Shown piece after piece: positions 28,185 to 35,538 of a stretch of DNA of 64,000 nt. A model generated the notes under the pieces. It was not told where the DNA came from. It was given only the letters and a program-made list of their open reading frames with translations, and did not search any database. The first letter of the stretch is position 1; each line of letters opens with the position of its first letter. This DNA is from Aliiroseovarius pelagivivens (GTDB taxonomy: Bacteria; Pseudomonadota; Alphaproteobacteria; Rhodobacterales; Rhodobacteraceae), in NCBI RefSeq assembly GCF_900302485.1, contig NZ_OMOI01000001.1:1364001-1428000 (forward strand). The letters run 5' to 3'. A program made the position numbers and the translations under genes.

Positions 28185-29092
28185 CCTTGCCCCTGCACCT
28201 GTCAGACGAGGTCAAAGCGGCCTGTGACGCAGGTACACCCATTGTCGCGTTGGAAAGCACCATCATCACCCATGGTATGCCGTTCCCTCAAAACGTCGAG
28301 ACCGCCCGCGCGGTCGAGGCTGTTGTTCGTACAAACGGCGCTGTCCCGGCGACGATTGCTGTTCTTGACGGAAATCTACACATCGGCCTGAATGACGCGC
28401 AGCTGGATGCGCTGGGTCAGGCCAAAGGCGTCGCAAAACTGTCGCGCGCCGATATGGCAGCGTGCATCGCAACCGGAGGCACCGGGGCCACCACTGTGGC
28501 CGCCACGATGATTGCAGCACATCTGGCCGGAATCTCGGTCTTCGCAACAGGCGGGATTGGCGGCGTGCATCGTGGGGCCGAAACCAGCTTTGACATCTCT
28601 GCTGACTTGCGCGAGTTGTCGAAAACCCCTGTGACTGTGGTCGCTGCCGGGGCCAAGGCCATTCTGGATCTGCCCAAAACGCTGGAAGTATTGGAAACAC
28701 TGGGCGTGCCCGTGATCGCCTATGGGCAAGATAGTTTCCCTGCGTTCTGGTCGCGCAACTCGGATCTGGCTGCCCCGTTGCGCATGGACAGTCCCGATCA
28801 AATCGCCGCTTCTGCCATCACCCGTGCCCGGATGGGGCTTGAGGGTGGCCAACTGATCGCCAATCCGATCCCTGAAAGCGCCGAAATCCCGCGCGAAGCC
28901 ATCACTCCCGTGATTGAAGAAGCACTTGCTGCAGCCGAGGCTGATGGCATTTCGGCCAAAGGCGTCACCCCCTATCTTTTGGATCGCATTTTCCACGCGA
29001 CCGAGGGTGCCTCGCTGGCCGCCAACATCGCCTTGGTGAAAAACAACGCACAACTGGCCTCGCAAATTGCGCGCTCCATGTCTGAGGCGTAG
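28181..29092 (+). CDS. psuG: Pseudouridine-5'-phosphate glycosidase
   Basis: A 303-residue enzyme that reversibly cleaves the C-C glycosidic bond of pseudouridine 5'-phosphate to uracil and ribose 5-phosphate. Family motifs are VALESTIITHGMPFPQN (residues 21-37, catalytic Glu), ATGGTGATTVAATMI, FATGGIGGVHRGAE and VAAGAKAILDLPKTLE, which lines the sugar-phosphate site. With psuK it forms a two-gene pseudouridine catabolic unit, ended by a terminator. Length is as usual. Confidence 0.96.
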   Translation: MTLPLHLSDEVKAACDAGTPIVALESTIITHGMPFPQNVETARAVEAVVRTNGAVPATIAVLDGNLHIGLNDAQLDALGQAKGVAKLSRADMAACIATGGTGATTVAATMIAAHLAGISVFATGGIGGVHRGAETSFDISADLRELSKTPVTVVAAGAKAILDLPKTLEVLETLGVPVIAYGQDSFPAFWSRNSDLAAPLRMDSPDQIAASAITRARMGLEGGQLIANPIPESAEIPREAITPVIEEALAAAEADGISAKGVTPYLLDRIFHATEGASLAANIALVKNNAQLASQIARSMSEA

Positions 29093-29097
29093 CAACA

Positions 29098-29127
29098 AAA
29101 AAGGGCGGCCAACCCGCCCTTTTCTTA
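29098..29127 (+). terminator. Terminator between psuG and ctrA
   Basis: AAAGGGCGG pairs with CCGCCCTTT (9 bp, 5-base loop) with a following TTCTT on the plus strand and TTTTT on the minus strand, so it may serve both convergent genes. Confidence 0.75.
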
Positions 29128-29160
29128 AAGTAGATAGTAGCAATGCTTGCTGAGGTGCCC

Positions 29161-29874
29161 TTAAGCACCAATCGCAATCTGAGCATCAAGCTCGACCGGA
29201 TTAGGATCACGCAGCACATAGCCGCGCCCCCAAACCGTTTCGATATGGTTTTCACCGCCTGTTGCGTTGGACAACTTCTTGCGCAACTTGCAGATAAATA
29301 CGTCGATGATCTTCAATTCGGGTTCATCCATGCCACCATAAAGGTGGTTCAGGAACATCTCTTTCGTCAAAGTTGTCCCCTTGCGCAGGGATAGAAGCTC
29401 AAGCATCTGGTATTCCTTGCCGGTCAGATGAACCGGACGTCCATCAACATCCACTGTTTTTGCGTCAAGATTGACCGACACCTGCCCTGTTTTGATCACG
29501 GACTGCGAATGCCCCTTCGAGCGTCGAATAATCGCGTGAATACGGGCAATCAGCTCTTCCCGGTGGAAGGGTTTCGTCATGTAGTCATCTGCTCCAAAAC
29601 CAAATCCCTTGATCTTGTTTTCAGTGTCGTCTGCACCCGACAGGATCAGAATCGGCGTGTCGATCCGAGCCATGCGCAACTGGCGCAGCACTTCGTGCCC
29701 ATTCATGTCCGGAAGGTTCAAATCAAGTAAAATAAGATCGTAGTCATAAAGTTTTGCCAGATCGATTCCTTCTTCGCCCAAGTCAGTAGCATAGACGTTC
29801 AGGTTCGCATGAGTCAGCATCAGCTCAATACTGCGTGATGTTGTCGGATCATCTTCAACAAGAAGGATTCGCAT
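29161..29874 (-). CDS. ctrA: Cell cycle response regulator CtrA
   Basis: A 237-residue OmpR/PhoB-type response regulator. The receiver has the acidic pocket Glu7-Asp8-Asp9, the phosphorylated Asp51 (LILLDLNLP), a serine near residue 79 and Lys101 ([20 protein letters not shown]). The DNA-binding domain (residues 125-225) includes [12 protein letters not shown] and [12 protein letters not shown], nearly invariant in CtrA. In Caulobacter it is the cell cycle master regulator; in Rhodobacterales it is not essential and controls motility and gene transfer agent genes. I chose ATG at 29874; five further codons are open upstream. A CtrA half-site pair lies upstream and sciP is the preceding gene. 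Confidence 0.96.
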   Translation of the reverse strand: MRILLVEDDPTTSRSIELMLTHANLNVYATDLGEEGIDLAKLYDYDLILLDLNLPDMNGHEVLRQLRMARIDTPILILSGADDTENKIKGFGFGADDYMTKPFHREELIARIHAIIRRSKGHSQSVIKTGQVSVNLDAKTVDVDGRPVHLTGKEYQMLELLSLRKGTTLTKEMFLNHLYGGMDEPELKIIDVFICKLRKKLSNATGGENHIETVWGRGYVLRDPNPVELDAQIAIGA

Positions 29875-29927
29875 AATGGGTTTCTCCACATCTGGTTCTG
29901 TCTTGGGTTGAACATTGCGCGAAATGG

Positions 29928-29942
29928 TTAACTACAGGTTAC
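29928..29942 (-). promoter_or_regulatory. CtrA binding site upstream of ctrA
   Basis: TTAA-CTACAGG-TTAC read on the plus strand matches the CtrA consensus TTAA-N7-TTAA at seven of eight fixed positions. It lies 54 bases before the ctrA start codon, in the 95-base gap after sciP, so CtrA probably controls its own gene. Confidence 0.6.
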
Positions 29943-29969
29943 CCTAGAAGAACTTTTAGCGAAGACAAC

Positions 29970-30248
29970 CTAAGGTTGTCTATACTTTTGTAGCGCTGTT
30001 GCTTTCAGCGCGGATTCCCCATGCTTTTCAACAGCGGTAAGCCATTCTTCAAGCTCTTCCTCAGAAAGCGCATAAAGAGAACAGGCCTCGTCCGCTGTTA
30101 GCAAACCACTTCTTATCCCTTTGACCACTGTAGCTTTTCGACTTGCGACCCAGCGTCCAGTGTCCTTTGGGGGAAGATCTGCACGCGTCATAATGGTGCC
30201 GTCAGGCAGAGTAACGGCACGTGGCCCTTCGATTTTTTTCAGATACAT
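29970..30248 (-). CDS. sciP: DUF1153 protein, SciP-type inhibitor of CtrA
   Basis: A 92-residue TrpR-like helix-turn-helix protein. The PDGTIMTRADLPPKDTGRWVASRKATVV region (residues 13-41), the GLLTADEACSLYALSEEELEEW helix-turn-helix and the C-terminal ESALKATALQKYR segment match DUF1153. In Caulobacter SciP binds to CtrA and blocks its recruitment of RNA polymerase. It directly precedes ctrA on the same strand. I start at 30248 where GAGGG lies upstream; an open frame to 30281 is less supported. Name inferred from family and context. Confidence 0.85.
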   Translation of the reverse strand: MYLKKIEGPRAVTLPDGTIMTRADLPPKDTGRWVASRKATVVKGIRSGLLTADEACSLYALSEEELEEWLTAVEKHGESALKATALQKYRQP

Positions 30249-30316
30249 GATGAACCCTCGCAAATGATCTGGACCGACCATGCCTAGACTGGTTTAAAGA
30301 TCTATGAAGCGCCCCC

Positions 30317-30344
30317 TTGTTGTTCGTTCGAATTTTCCTATATT
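30317..30344 (+). promoter_or_regulatory. Possible promoter of mnmA
   Basis: TTGTTG and TATATT are 16 bases apart and end 28 bases before the mnmA start codon, which has AAGGA upstream. Confidence 0.4.
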
Positions 30345-30371
30345 CCGATACGCTTCGAAAAGGATCCCAAC

Positions 30372-31520
30372 ATGTCGGTTAATACACCGGATGCGCCTGC
30401 GCTGAATTCTCTTGGCTTTGCCAAATCCCCTGCCGAGACGCGGGTCGTCGTCGCTATGTCTGGGGGTGTGGACAGCTCAGTCGTGGCTGCAAAACTCGCC
30501 GAGGACGGCTATGACGTGATTGGTGTCACGCTTCAGCTTTATGACCACGGTGCCGCGCTGGCCAAAAAAGGTGCGTGTTGCGCTGGGATCGACATCCATG
30601 ACGCGCGCCGCGTGGCCGAGGACATGGGCTTTCCCCATTATGTTCTTGATTACGAAAACATCTTCCAAGATGCGGTGATCGAGGAGTTTGCCGACAGCTA
30701 TCTGGGTGGCGCAACTCCTGTGCCTTGCATTCGCTGCAATGAACGGGTGAAGTTCAAAGACCTTCTGGAAACTGCCCGCGATCTTGGGGCCGACTGTATG
30801 GCGACCGGCCACTATATTCAGCGTTCCATGGGCGAGCTTGGTGCGGAACTGCACCGCGCTGCTGACCCCGTGCGCGATCAAAGCTACTTCCTGTTTTCCA
30901 CCACACCCGAGCAGCTGGACTATCTGCGCTTCCCGCTCGGTCACTTGAAGACCAAGGCGGAAACTCGTGAACTTGCACGGAAATATGGACTTGAGGTGGC
31001 AGACAAGCCAGACAGCCAAGACATCTGTTTCGTACCAGACGGCAACTATGCAGGCGTGATCGAGAAGCTGCGCCCCGGCGCGGCCGAACCCGGAGAGATC
31101 GTCCATGCTGATGGCCGCATTCTGGGCAAGCACGAGGGTGTCATTCACTATACTATCGGCCAGCGTCGTGGCCTTGGCATCGGCGGCCTGTCCGAGCCGC
31201 TTTACGTCGTGAAGCTGGACGTCGACAACAAACAAGTCGTTGTCGGCCCGAAAGAGATGCTCTCTACCCGCGTTGTACCCGTGCGTGAAATCAATTGGCT
31301 GGGAGACGAGCCCTTCACTTCCCGCAAGGAATGGCATGTGGGCGTCAAGATCCGCTCGACCCGCCCTCCGCGTGAAGCGATCATCCGTCCTATTTCGGAC
31401 ACCGAGGCCGAAGTAGAGCTGTTGACCCCCGAGGAAGGCGTTAGCCCTGGGCAGGCATGTGTATTTTATGACTTGGATGGCCCGCGCATCTTTGGGGGCG
31501 GGTGGATTTGGCGCGGCTAA
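30372..31520 (+). CDS. mnmA: tRNA-specific 2-thiouridylase
   Basis: A 382-residue enzyme that thiolates U34 of tRNAs for Lys, Glu and Gln. The N-terminal ATP pyrophosphatase domain has the PP-loop [15 protein letters not shown] (about residues 27-41); the two catalytic cysteines are in [12 protein letters not shown] (near residue 120) and [10 protein letters not shown] (near 217). The [30 protein letters not shown] region is the tRNA-binding part. The gene is divergent from sciP and convergent with lpxB, five bases apart. Length is normal. Confidence 0.95.
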   Translation: MSVNTPDAPALNSLGFAKSPAETRVVVAMSGGVDSSVVAAKLAEDGYDVIGVTLQLYDHGAALAKKGACCAGIDIHDARRVAEDMGFPHYVLDYENIFQDAVIEEFADSYLGGATPVPCIRCNERVKFKDLLETARDLGADCMATGHYIQRSMGELGAELHRAADPVRDQSYFLFSTTPEQLDYLRFPLGHLKTKAETRELARKYGLEVADKPDSQDICFVPDGNYAGVIEKLRPGAAEPGEIVHADGRILGKHEGVIHYTIGQRRGLGIGGLSEPLYVVKLDVDNKQVVVGPKEMLSTRVVPVREINWLGDEPFTSRKEWHVGVKIRSTRPPREAIIRPISDTEAEVELLTPEEGVSPGQACVFYDLDGPRIFGGGWIWRG

Positions 31521-31525
31521 CGCGC

Positions 31526-32686
31526 TTAACCCATCGCACCTAGTACAGACCGGGCAGCGCGTAGACCCGGCGCCTCACCGCCCTGCCCCAAACGCTCCAT
31601 TGTGACCCGCATTGCATCGTTCTGTGCTTCAGGAGCATCCAGAACGGACAAAAGCGCAGGTGTGATGCGGTCGGGTGTGCAGTTTGCCCCAAGAAACTCG
31701 GGGATCGCGCGGGTCTCGGAAATCAGATTAACCAGTGTCACCGTGTCAATCTGCAGCATCCGTCCGATCAGGAAGCGGCTAAGCCAATTCATGTCGTAAG
31801 CAATGACCATCGGGGTGTGCGCCGCGGCAAGTTCTAACGATACGGTACCGGAGGCAGCCAGCGCCACATTTGCAGCTTTGAACGCAGCCATTTTATCTTC
31901 TTGCTGCTTGGCCGGGATCAAGATGGGCGAGACGGACCATTTCGCAGTCTCTTCGCGGACCAAATCCTCGACCCCTTGGGCCATCGGCAAAACGACCTGC
32001 AAGTCGGGTTTGGCACGTTTCGCGTGGGCGATCACCTCGCCAAACCGTTCGGCCAACCGTGACACCTCGCCCTTGCGGGATCCCGGAAGGACCAGCAAAA
32101 GCGGTGCGTCTGCAATGCCATGGGTGTCCCGGAATGCCTGAGCCGCTGCGTCATCCGCTTGCGGCTCGGCCACAACAGGGTGCCCGACGAAGTCACAGCC
32201 CATCCCGGCGGCCTGCATATAAGGTGGTTCGAATGGCAAAAGCGCAAGAACATGGTCCACCCAGCGGGCCATCTTGGCAGCGCGCTTCGGGCGCCACGCC
32301 CAAACCGACGGGGCCACATAATGAACGATCGGAATGTCGTGGCCGAAGGTCTGCCCTTCAACTTCTTCTTCCTTCACGATGCGTGCCACGCGCAGGCAAA
32401 AATCCGGGCTGTCTATTGTGATCAACACATCGGGATCAGCCTCGACCACGGCCTCGGCGGTTTCGCGAATGCGGCGTTTCAGGTGGAAGTATTTTGGGGC
32501 AACCTCAGCAATGCCCATGATCGAGAGCTCGGACATGGGGAAGCGCGATTGCAGTCCCTGAGCCTCCATCGCGGTGCCCCCGACCCCAAGGAATTCGATG
32601 TCAGGCTGTAGGGTTTTCAGGCCCTCCATCAGGGCAGCACCCAATCGGTCTCCGGACGGTTCACCTGCGATCAGAAAAACCCTCAT
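31526..32686 (-). CDS. lpxB: Lipid-A-disaccharide synthase
   Basis: A 386-residue GT-B glycosyltransferase that joins UDP-2,3-diacylglucosamine to lipid X to form the tetraacyl disaccharide of lipid A. FLIAGEPSGDRLGAALMEGL opens the protein, followed by GVGGTAMEAQGL, the catalytic region with ITIDSPDFCLRVAR, HYVAPSVWAWRPKRA and GHPVV, and LPGSRKGEVSRL. It is a peripheral inner membrane protein. Its start overlaps the stop of lpxI by four bases; it is the last gene of the lpx series. Confidence 0.96.
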   Translation of the reverse strand: MRVFLIAGEPSGDRLGAALMEGLKTLQPDIEFLGVGGTAMEAQGLQSRFPMSELSIMGIAEVAPKYFHLKRRIRETAEAVVEADPDVLITIDSPDFCLRVARIVKEEEVEGQTFGHDIPIVHYVAPSVWAWRPKRAAKMARWVDHVLALLPFEPPYMQAAGMGCDFVGHPVVAEPQADDAAAQAFRDTHGIADAPLLLVLPGSRKGEVSRLAERFGEVIAHAKRAKPDLQVVLPMAQGVEDLVREETAKWSVSPILIPAKQQEDKMAAFKAANVALAASGTVSLELAAAHTPMVIAYDMNWLSRFLIGRMLQIDTVTLVNLISETRAIPEFLGANCTPDRITPALLSVLDAPEAQNDAMRVTMERLGQGGEAPGLRAARSVLGAMG

Positions 32687-33495
32687 ACGCTGTCCCCGCG
32701 CACATCTAGAAACAGATCATGCATCGTCAGCAATCGTTCGATCTCAGCCCGCTCTAGCACAATCACGCCTTCTTGCAAGACAATGCCACCAAGACCTGCG
32801 TCTGCCACCGCACGCACTGTATCCGGTCCGATCGTCGGAATATCCATCCGTCCGTCTTGCCCCGGCTTTGGCCGTTTCACAAAGACGCCGCGAGCACCCT
32901 GTTTCAGATGCTCAGGTGTCTGGCCAACGAAACGTAACAACGCATCCGTTCCTTGAATGCATTCAACGCCTAAGCATTGTCCGCCTGCAATCACCACGCC
33001 CTGCGCGATGTCTTCCCCCGCCAAGACGGTCAAAAGCTGCCAGCCCCGGTTCGCATCCGCGCGATCCTGCGCACTGAGCGTACGACCAGAGTGACTGGCC
33101 TCAATGGCCAGCGTTGAGGCAACGTCGGTGGCGGCCACGACAACAAAACCCTGTTCTTCGAACACCTCGGCGACAAGGCGCAGTAGCGCATCGTCGCCTT
33201 TGCCCAGAACCGCCTTCACGCGGGGAAACAGCCCCATGGTCACACGATCCATGCGCAAAGGGTTCAGCTTGGGTCGATCCACTTTTCCAGCGAAAACAAC
33301 GCGCGCGACCCCTGCCCCGCGCATCGTCTTGAACAAAGCCCCAAGCTTCTCATAACTCGCGGCAACGTGCTCTGACCCGTCCGGCACGGTCACATCGACA
33401 CCCTTGATCGAAACATAGAGCGCACCCGGATTGGCCGCCGCAATCTGCTGCGGCAGCTCTCCGGTTCCGGCGATGATGGCAAGGCGATCCGACAT
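32683..33495 (-). CDS. lpxI: UDP-2,3-diacylglucosamine pyrophosphatase LpxI
   Basis: A 270-residue protein of the DUF1009/LpxI family. LpxI hydrolyses UDP-2,3-diacylglucosamine to lipid X and UMP in alphaproteobacteria, replacing LpxH. The N-terminal LAIIAGTGELPQQIA, the middle FAGKVDRPKLNPLRMD, and the C-terminal catalytic domain with VVIAGGQCLGVECIQGTDALL and KRPKPGQDGRMDIPTIGPDTV are characteristic. The place between lpxA and lpxB on the same strand is the standard order and confirms the assignment. Confidence 0.94.
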   Translation of the reverse strand: MSDRLAIIAGTGELPQQIAAANPGALYVSIKGVDVTVPDGSEHVAASYEKLGALFKTMRGAGVARVVFAGKVDRPKLNPLRMDRVTMGLFPRVKAVLGKGDDALLRLVAEVFEEQGFVVVAATDVASTLAIEASHSGRTLSAQDRADANRGWQLLTVLAGEDIAQGVVIAGGQCLGVECIQGTDALLRFVGQTPEHLKQGARGVFVKRPKPGQDGRMDIPTIGPDTVRAVADAGLGGIVLQEGVIVLERAEIERLLTMHDLFLDVRGDSV

Positions 33496-33501
33496 GAGGG
33501 A

Positions 33502-34299
33502 TTACTTGGGCGTCAGGAAGCCGCGATCACTGTCACCTGTGATAAAGGCAACCATTTCGCGGACATATTCGCTGTCGCTTTCATCGGCCAACCGCGCCGC
33601 GCGCTCTTGGAACGAGCCTTCACCCTGCTTCAGCATCAGAAAAGCGGCCCGCAATGCGGTGATGTCAGCGCGTGCGACACCGCGACGCTTCAGACCCACA
33701 AGGTTCAGGCCGTCAAGCTCTCCGCGTGGGCCTTGTACCAATGCATGCGGAAGCACGTCGGCAGTCACCATTGAAAGCGCACCAATGATGGCTCCACGCC
33801 CGATGCGCACCCATTGGTGCAAGCCAGACAGACCGCCAACGATCACATCGTCTTCAATCACCACATGTCCTGCGACGGCCACGTTGTTGACCAAGATGAC
33901 GTTGTTGCCAATCTGGGCATCATGGGCCACATGGCACCCAGCCATAAACAGCCCGTCATCACCCACACGGGTGACATAGCCGCCTCCGGCTGTTCCGGTG
34001 TTCATGGTTACATGTTCACGGATGCGGTTGCGCTTGCCGACGATCAGCTTGGTGTTTTCACCGGCGAATTTCAGATCCTGTGGGATCTCTCCGATCACAG
34101 AGAACGGGAAGACCACGGTTTCATCACCAATCTCTGTTTCGCCAGTGATGACGACATGAGATTTCAGCTGCACACCTTTACCCAGCTTGACCTGAGGCCC
34201 AACTGTGCAGAAAGGGCCGATCTGGCAATCCGCGCCAATGACAGCGCCGTCGTCCACGATTGCGCTGGAATGGATGTTGGCCGAGGGATCAATCCCCAT
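33502..34299 (-). CDS. lpxA: UDP-N-acetylglucosamine acyltransferase
   Basis: A 265-residue left-handed beta-helix trimeric acyltransferase, first step of lipid A synthesis, moving a 3-hydroxyacyl group from ACP to the 3-OH of UDP-GlcNAc. The hexapeptide repeats run from residue 5 to about 185; the catalytic histidine is in the segment GCHVAHDAQIGNNVIL near residue 127, and RIREHVTMNTGT is also conserved. A C-terminal helical domain (residues 190-265) binds ACP. Two bases separate it from fabZ upstream and six from lpxI downstream. Confidence 0.96.
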   Translation of the reverse strand: MGIDPSANIHSSAIVDDGAVIGADCQIGPFCTVGPQVKLGKGVQLKSHVVITGETEIGDETVVFPFSVIGEIPQDLKFAGENTKLIVGKRNRIREHVTMNTGTAGGGYVTRVGDDGLFMAGCHVAHDAQIGNNVILVNNVAVAGHVVIEDDVIVGGLSGLHQWVRIGRGAIIGALSMVTADVLPHALVQGPRGELDGLNLVGLKRRGVARADITALRAAFLMLKQGEGSFQERAARLADESDSEYVREMVAFITGDSDRGFLTPK

Positions 34300-34301
34300 A
34301 G

Positions 34302-34766
34302 TCAGCCCTTTCCAGCGGTGACGTCGATCATCGCCATGAACGTCGCCGTACAGGCGACTTCGCCGTCGACTTTGGCAACACCGTCAAATTTCCAGACTTT
34401 TGCCCCGCCGCGGATGGTCGTCACTTCCAGTTCCAGCTTGTCGCCCGGAACCACTTTGCGACGGAATTTCGCGGAATCGATGCCCATGAAATAGACCACA
34501 GCACCTGACCCAACCAGATCCAGTGACAGCGACACCATCACGGCCGAGGTCTGGGCCATCGCTTCGATGATTGTCACACCGGGCATGATCGGCAGACCTG
34601 GGAAGTGGCCCTGGAAATGCGGCTCGTTCATCGTGACCATCTTGATGCCACGGGCAAACTCGCCCGCGCGGATGTCTTCAACCCGATCTACCAGAAGGAA
34701 GGGATAGCGATGAGGGATACATTCCTGAATAAGCTGAATATCAGCTGTGCTGGGCACGTCGACCAT
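34302..34766 (-). CDS. fabZ: 3-hydroxyacyl-ACP dehydratase FabZ
   Basis: A 154-residue hotdog-fold dehydratase of fatty acid synthesis, working on 3-hydroxyacyl-ACP, the same substrate pool used by LpxA. The catalytic His is in [16 protein letters not shown] and the catalytic Glu in [20 protein letters not shown]. The ATG at 34766 has AAGGAAAG upstream; an open frame to 34799 is unsupported. The position between skp and lpxA is the usual one. lpxD, which often lies in this cluster, is not present here. Confidence 0.96.
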   Translation of the reverse strand: MVDVPSTADIQLIQECIPHRYPFLLVDRVEDIRAGEFARGIKMVTMNEPHFQGHFPGLPIMPGVTIIEAMAQTSAVMVSLSLDLVGSGAVVYFMGIDSAKFRRKVVPGDKLELEVTTIRGGAKVWKFDGVAKVDGEVACTATFMAMIDVTAGKG

Positions 34767-34853
34767 GTCTGTCTTTCCTTCTGTCCCGGCGCTTTTCACG
34801 CCAATTGTCTGACATCATTGATTATCAGCACTGCCAGAGTGAAACAATCCGAT

Positions 34854-35531
34854 TCAGTTGTTGCTGGCATCTTCGGGCGTGATGGTATCCGGTTGCCCGT
34901 CGGGGGCGGCGGGTGCCTCATCATCAGTCGAATTGTCTGAAGGCTCGGTCGGATTGGTTACCCCGTCCCCAAGTTCAAGATCAATTCGGCGAATGGCCAT
35001 TTCGGTGATGTCGATATTACGCGTCGCAAGCAAAATTGCGCGGCGATCAAGGATTACAACTGCTCCCAGCTCGCGCACCATACGGCCCAAAATCGGACCG
35101 ATCCTCTCAAAGAAAGCTGATTGCTCACGTTCAAGAACACTTACGAATTCTTGTTCACGCTGTTGACCCTCGGCACGCAACTCATTGACTTTGCGATCAA
35201 AAGCATCCGCTAGAACCCGAAATGCAGTGGGGTCCATCGAGCCGCGCTGATCGGTCAGAAGCTTTTCTTCCTGTGCCAGATCCGCTTCAGCTTCCCGCGC
35301 TTTTTGCGCTAAACGCGCACGCTCGACCTCGACAGTTGCTACAACCCGTTGACCATAGACCGTTTCCGAAAACAACCTTTGGCGATCAATGGTCACGATC
35401 TGAGAAACAGATTGAACGCCAGATTGTTGGGCCGTCGCGCCATTCGGCATAGAACCAGCAAACAATGCCGCTGCTATAGCCGCAATGCGAAACGTTCTCC
35501 GAAAAAAAGTGCCTCGGTTTACCCGAGGCAC
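34854..35531 (-). CDS. skp: OmpH/Skp family periplasmic chaperone
   Basis: A protein of about 225 residues with a basic N-terminus, a signal-peptide hydrophobic core (IAAIAAALFAGSM) and predicted cleavage after GATAQ. The mature part has IVTIDRQRLFSETVYGQRV, then a long charged coiled coil (residues 75-150) forming the Skp tentacles, then a domain with VVILDRRAILLATRNIDITE. The tail is acidic and Pro/Asp-rich, longer than E. coli Skp. It carries outer membrane proteins to BamA. The start is uncertain: GTG at 35531, ten bases from the bamA stop, yields a good signal peptide, but a perfect terminator hairpin lies over codons 1-10. A downstream non-ATG start (near 35486) is the alternative. Confidence 0.85.
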   Translation of the reverse strand: MPRVNRGTFFRRTFRIAAIAAALFAGSMPNGATAQQSGVQSVSQIVTIDRQRLFSETVYGQRVVATVEVERARLAQKAREAEADLAQEEKLLTDQRGSMDPTAFRVLADAFDRKVNELRAEGQQREQEFVSVLEREQSAFFERIGPILGRMVRELGAVVILDRRAILLATRNIDITEMAIRRIDLELGDGVTNPTEPSDNSTDDEAPAAPDGQPDTITPEDASNN

Positions 35532-35534
35532 TTT
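35502..35534 (-). terminator. Perfect terminator hairpin at the bamA-skp junction
   Basis: On the minus strand AAAGTGCCTCGG pairs perfectly with CCGAGGCACTTT (12 bp) around GTAAA, followed by more Ts (seven in all). It starts five bases past the bamA stop and overlaps the best start of skp. Confidence 0.8.
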
Positions 35535-35538
35535 CTGA

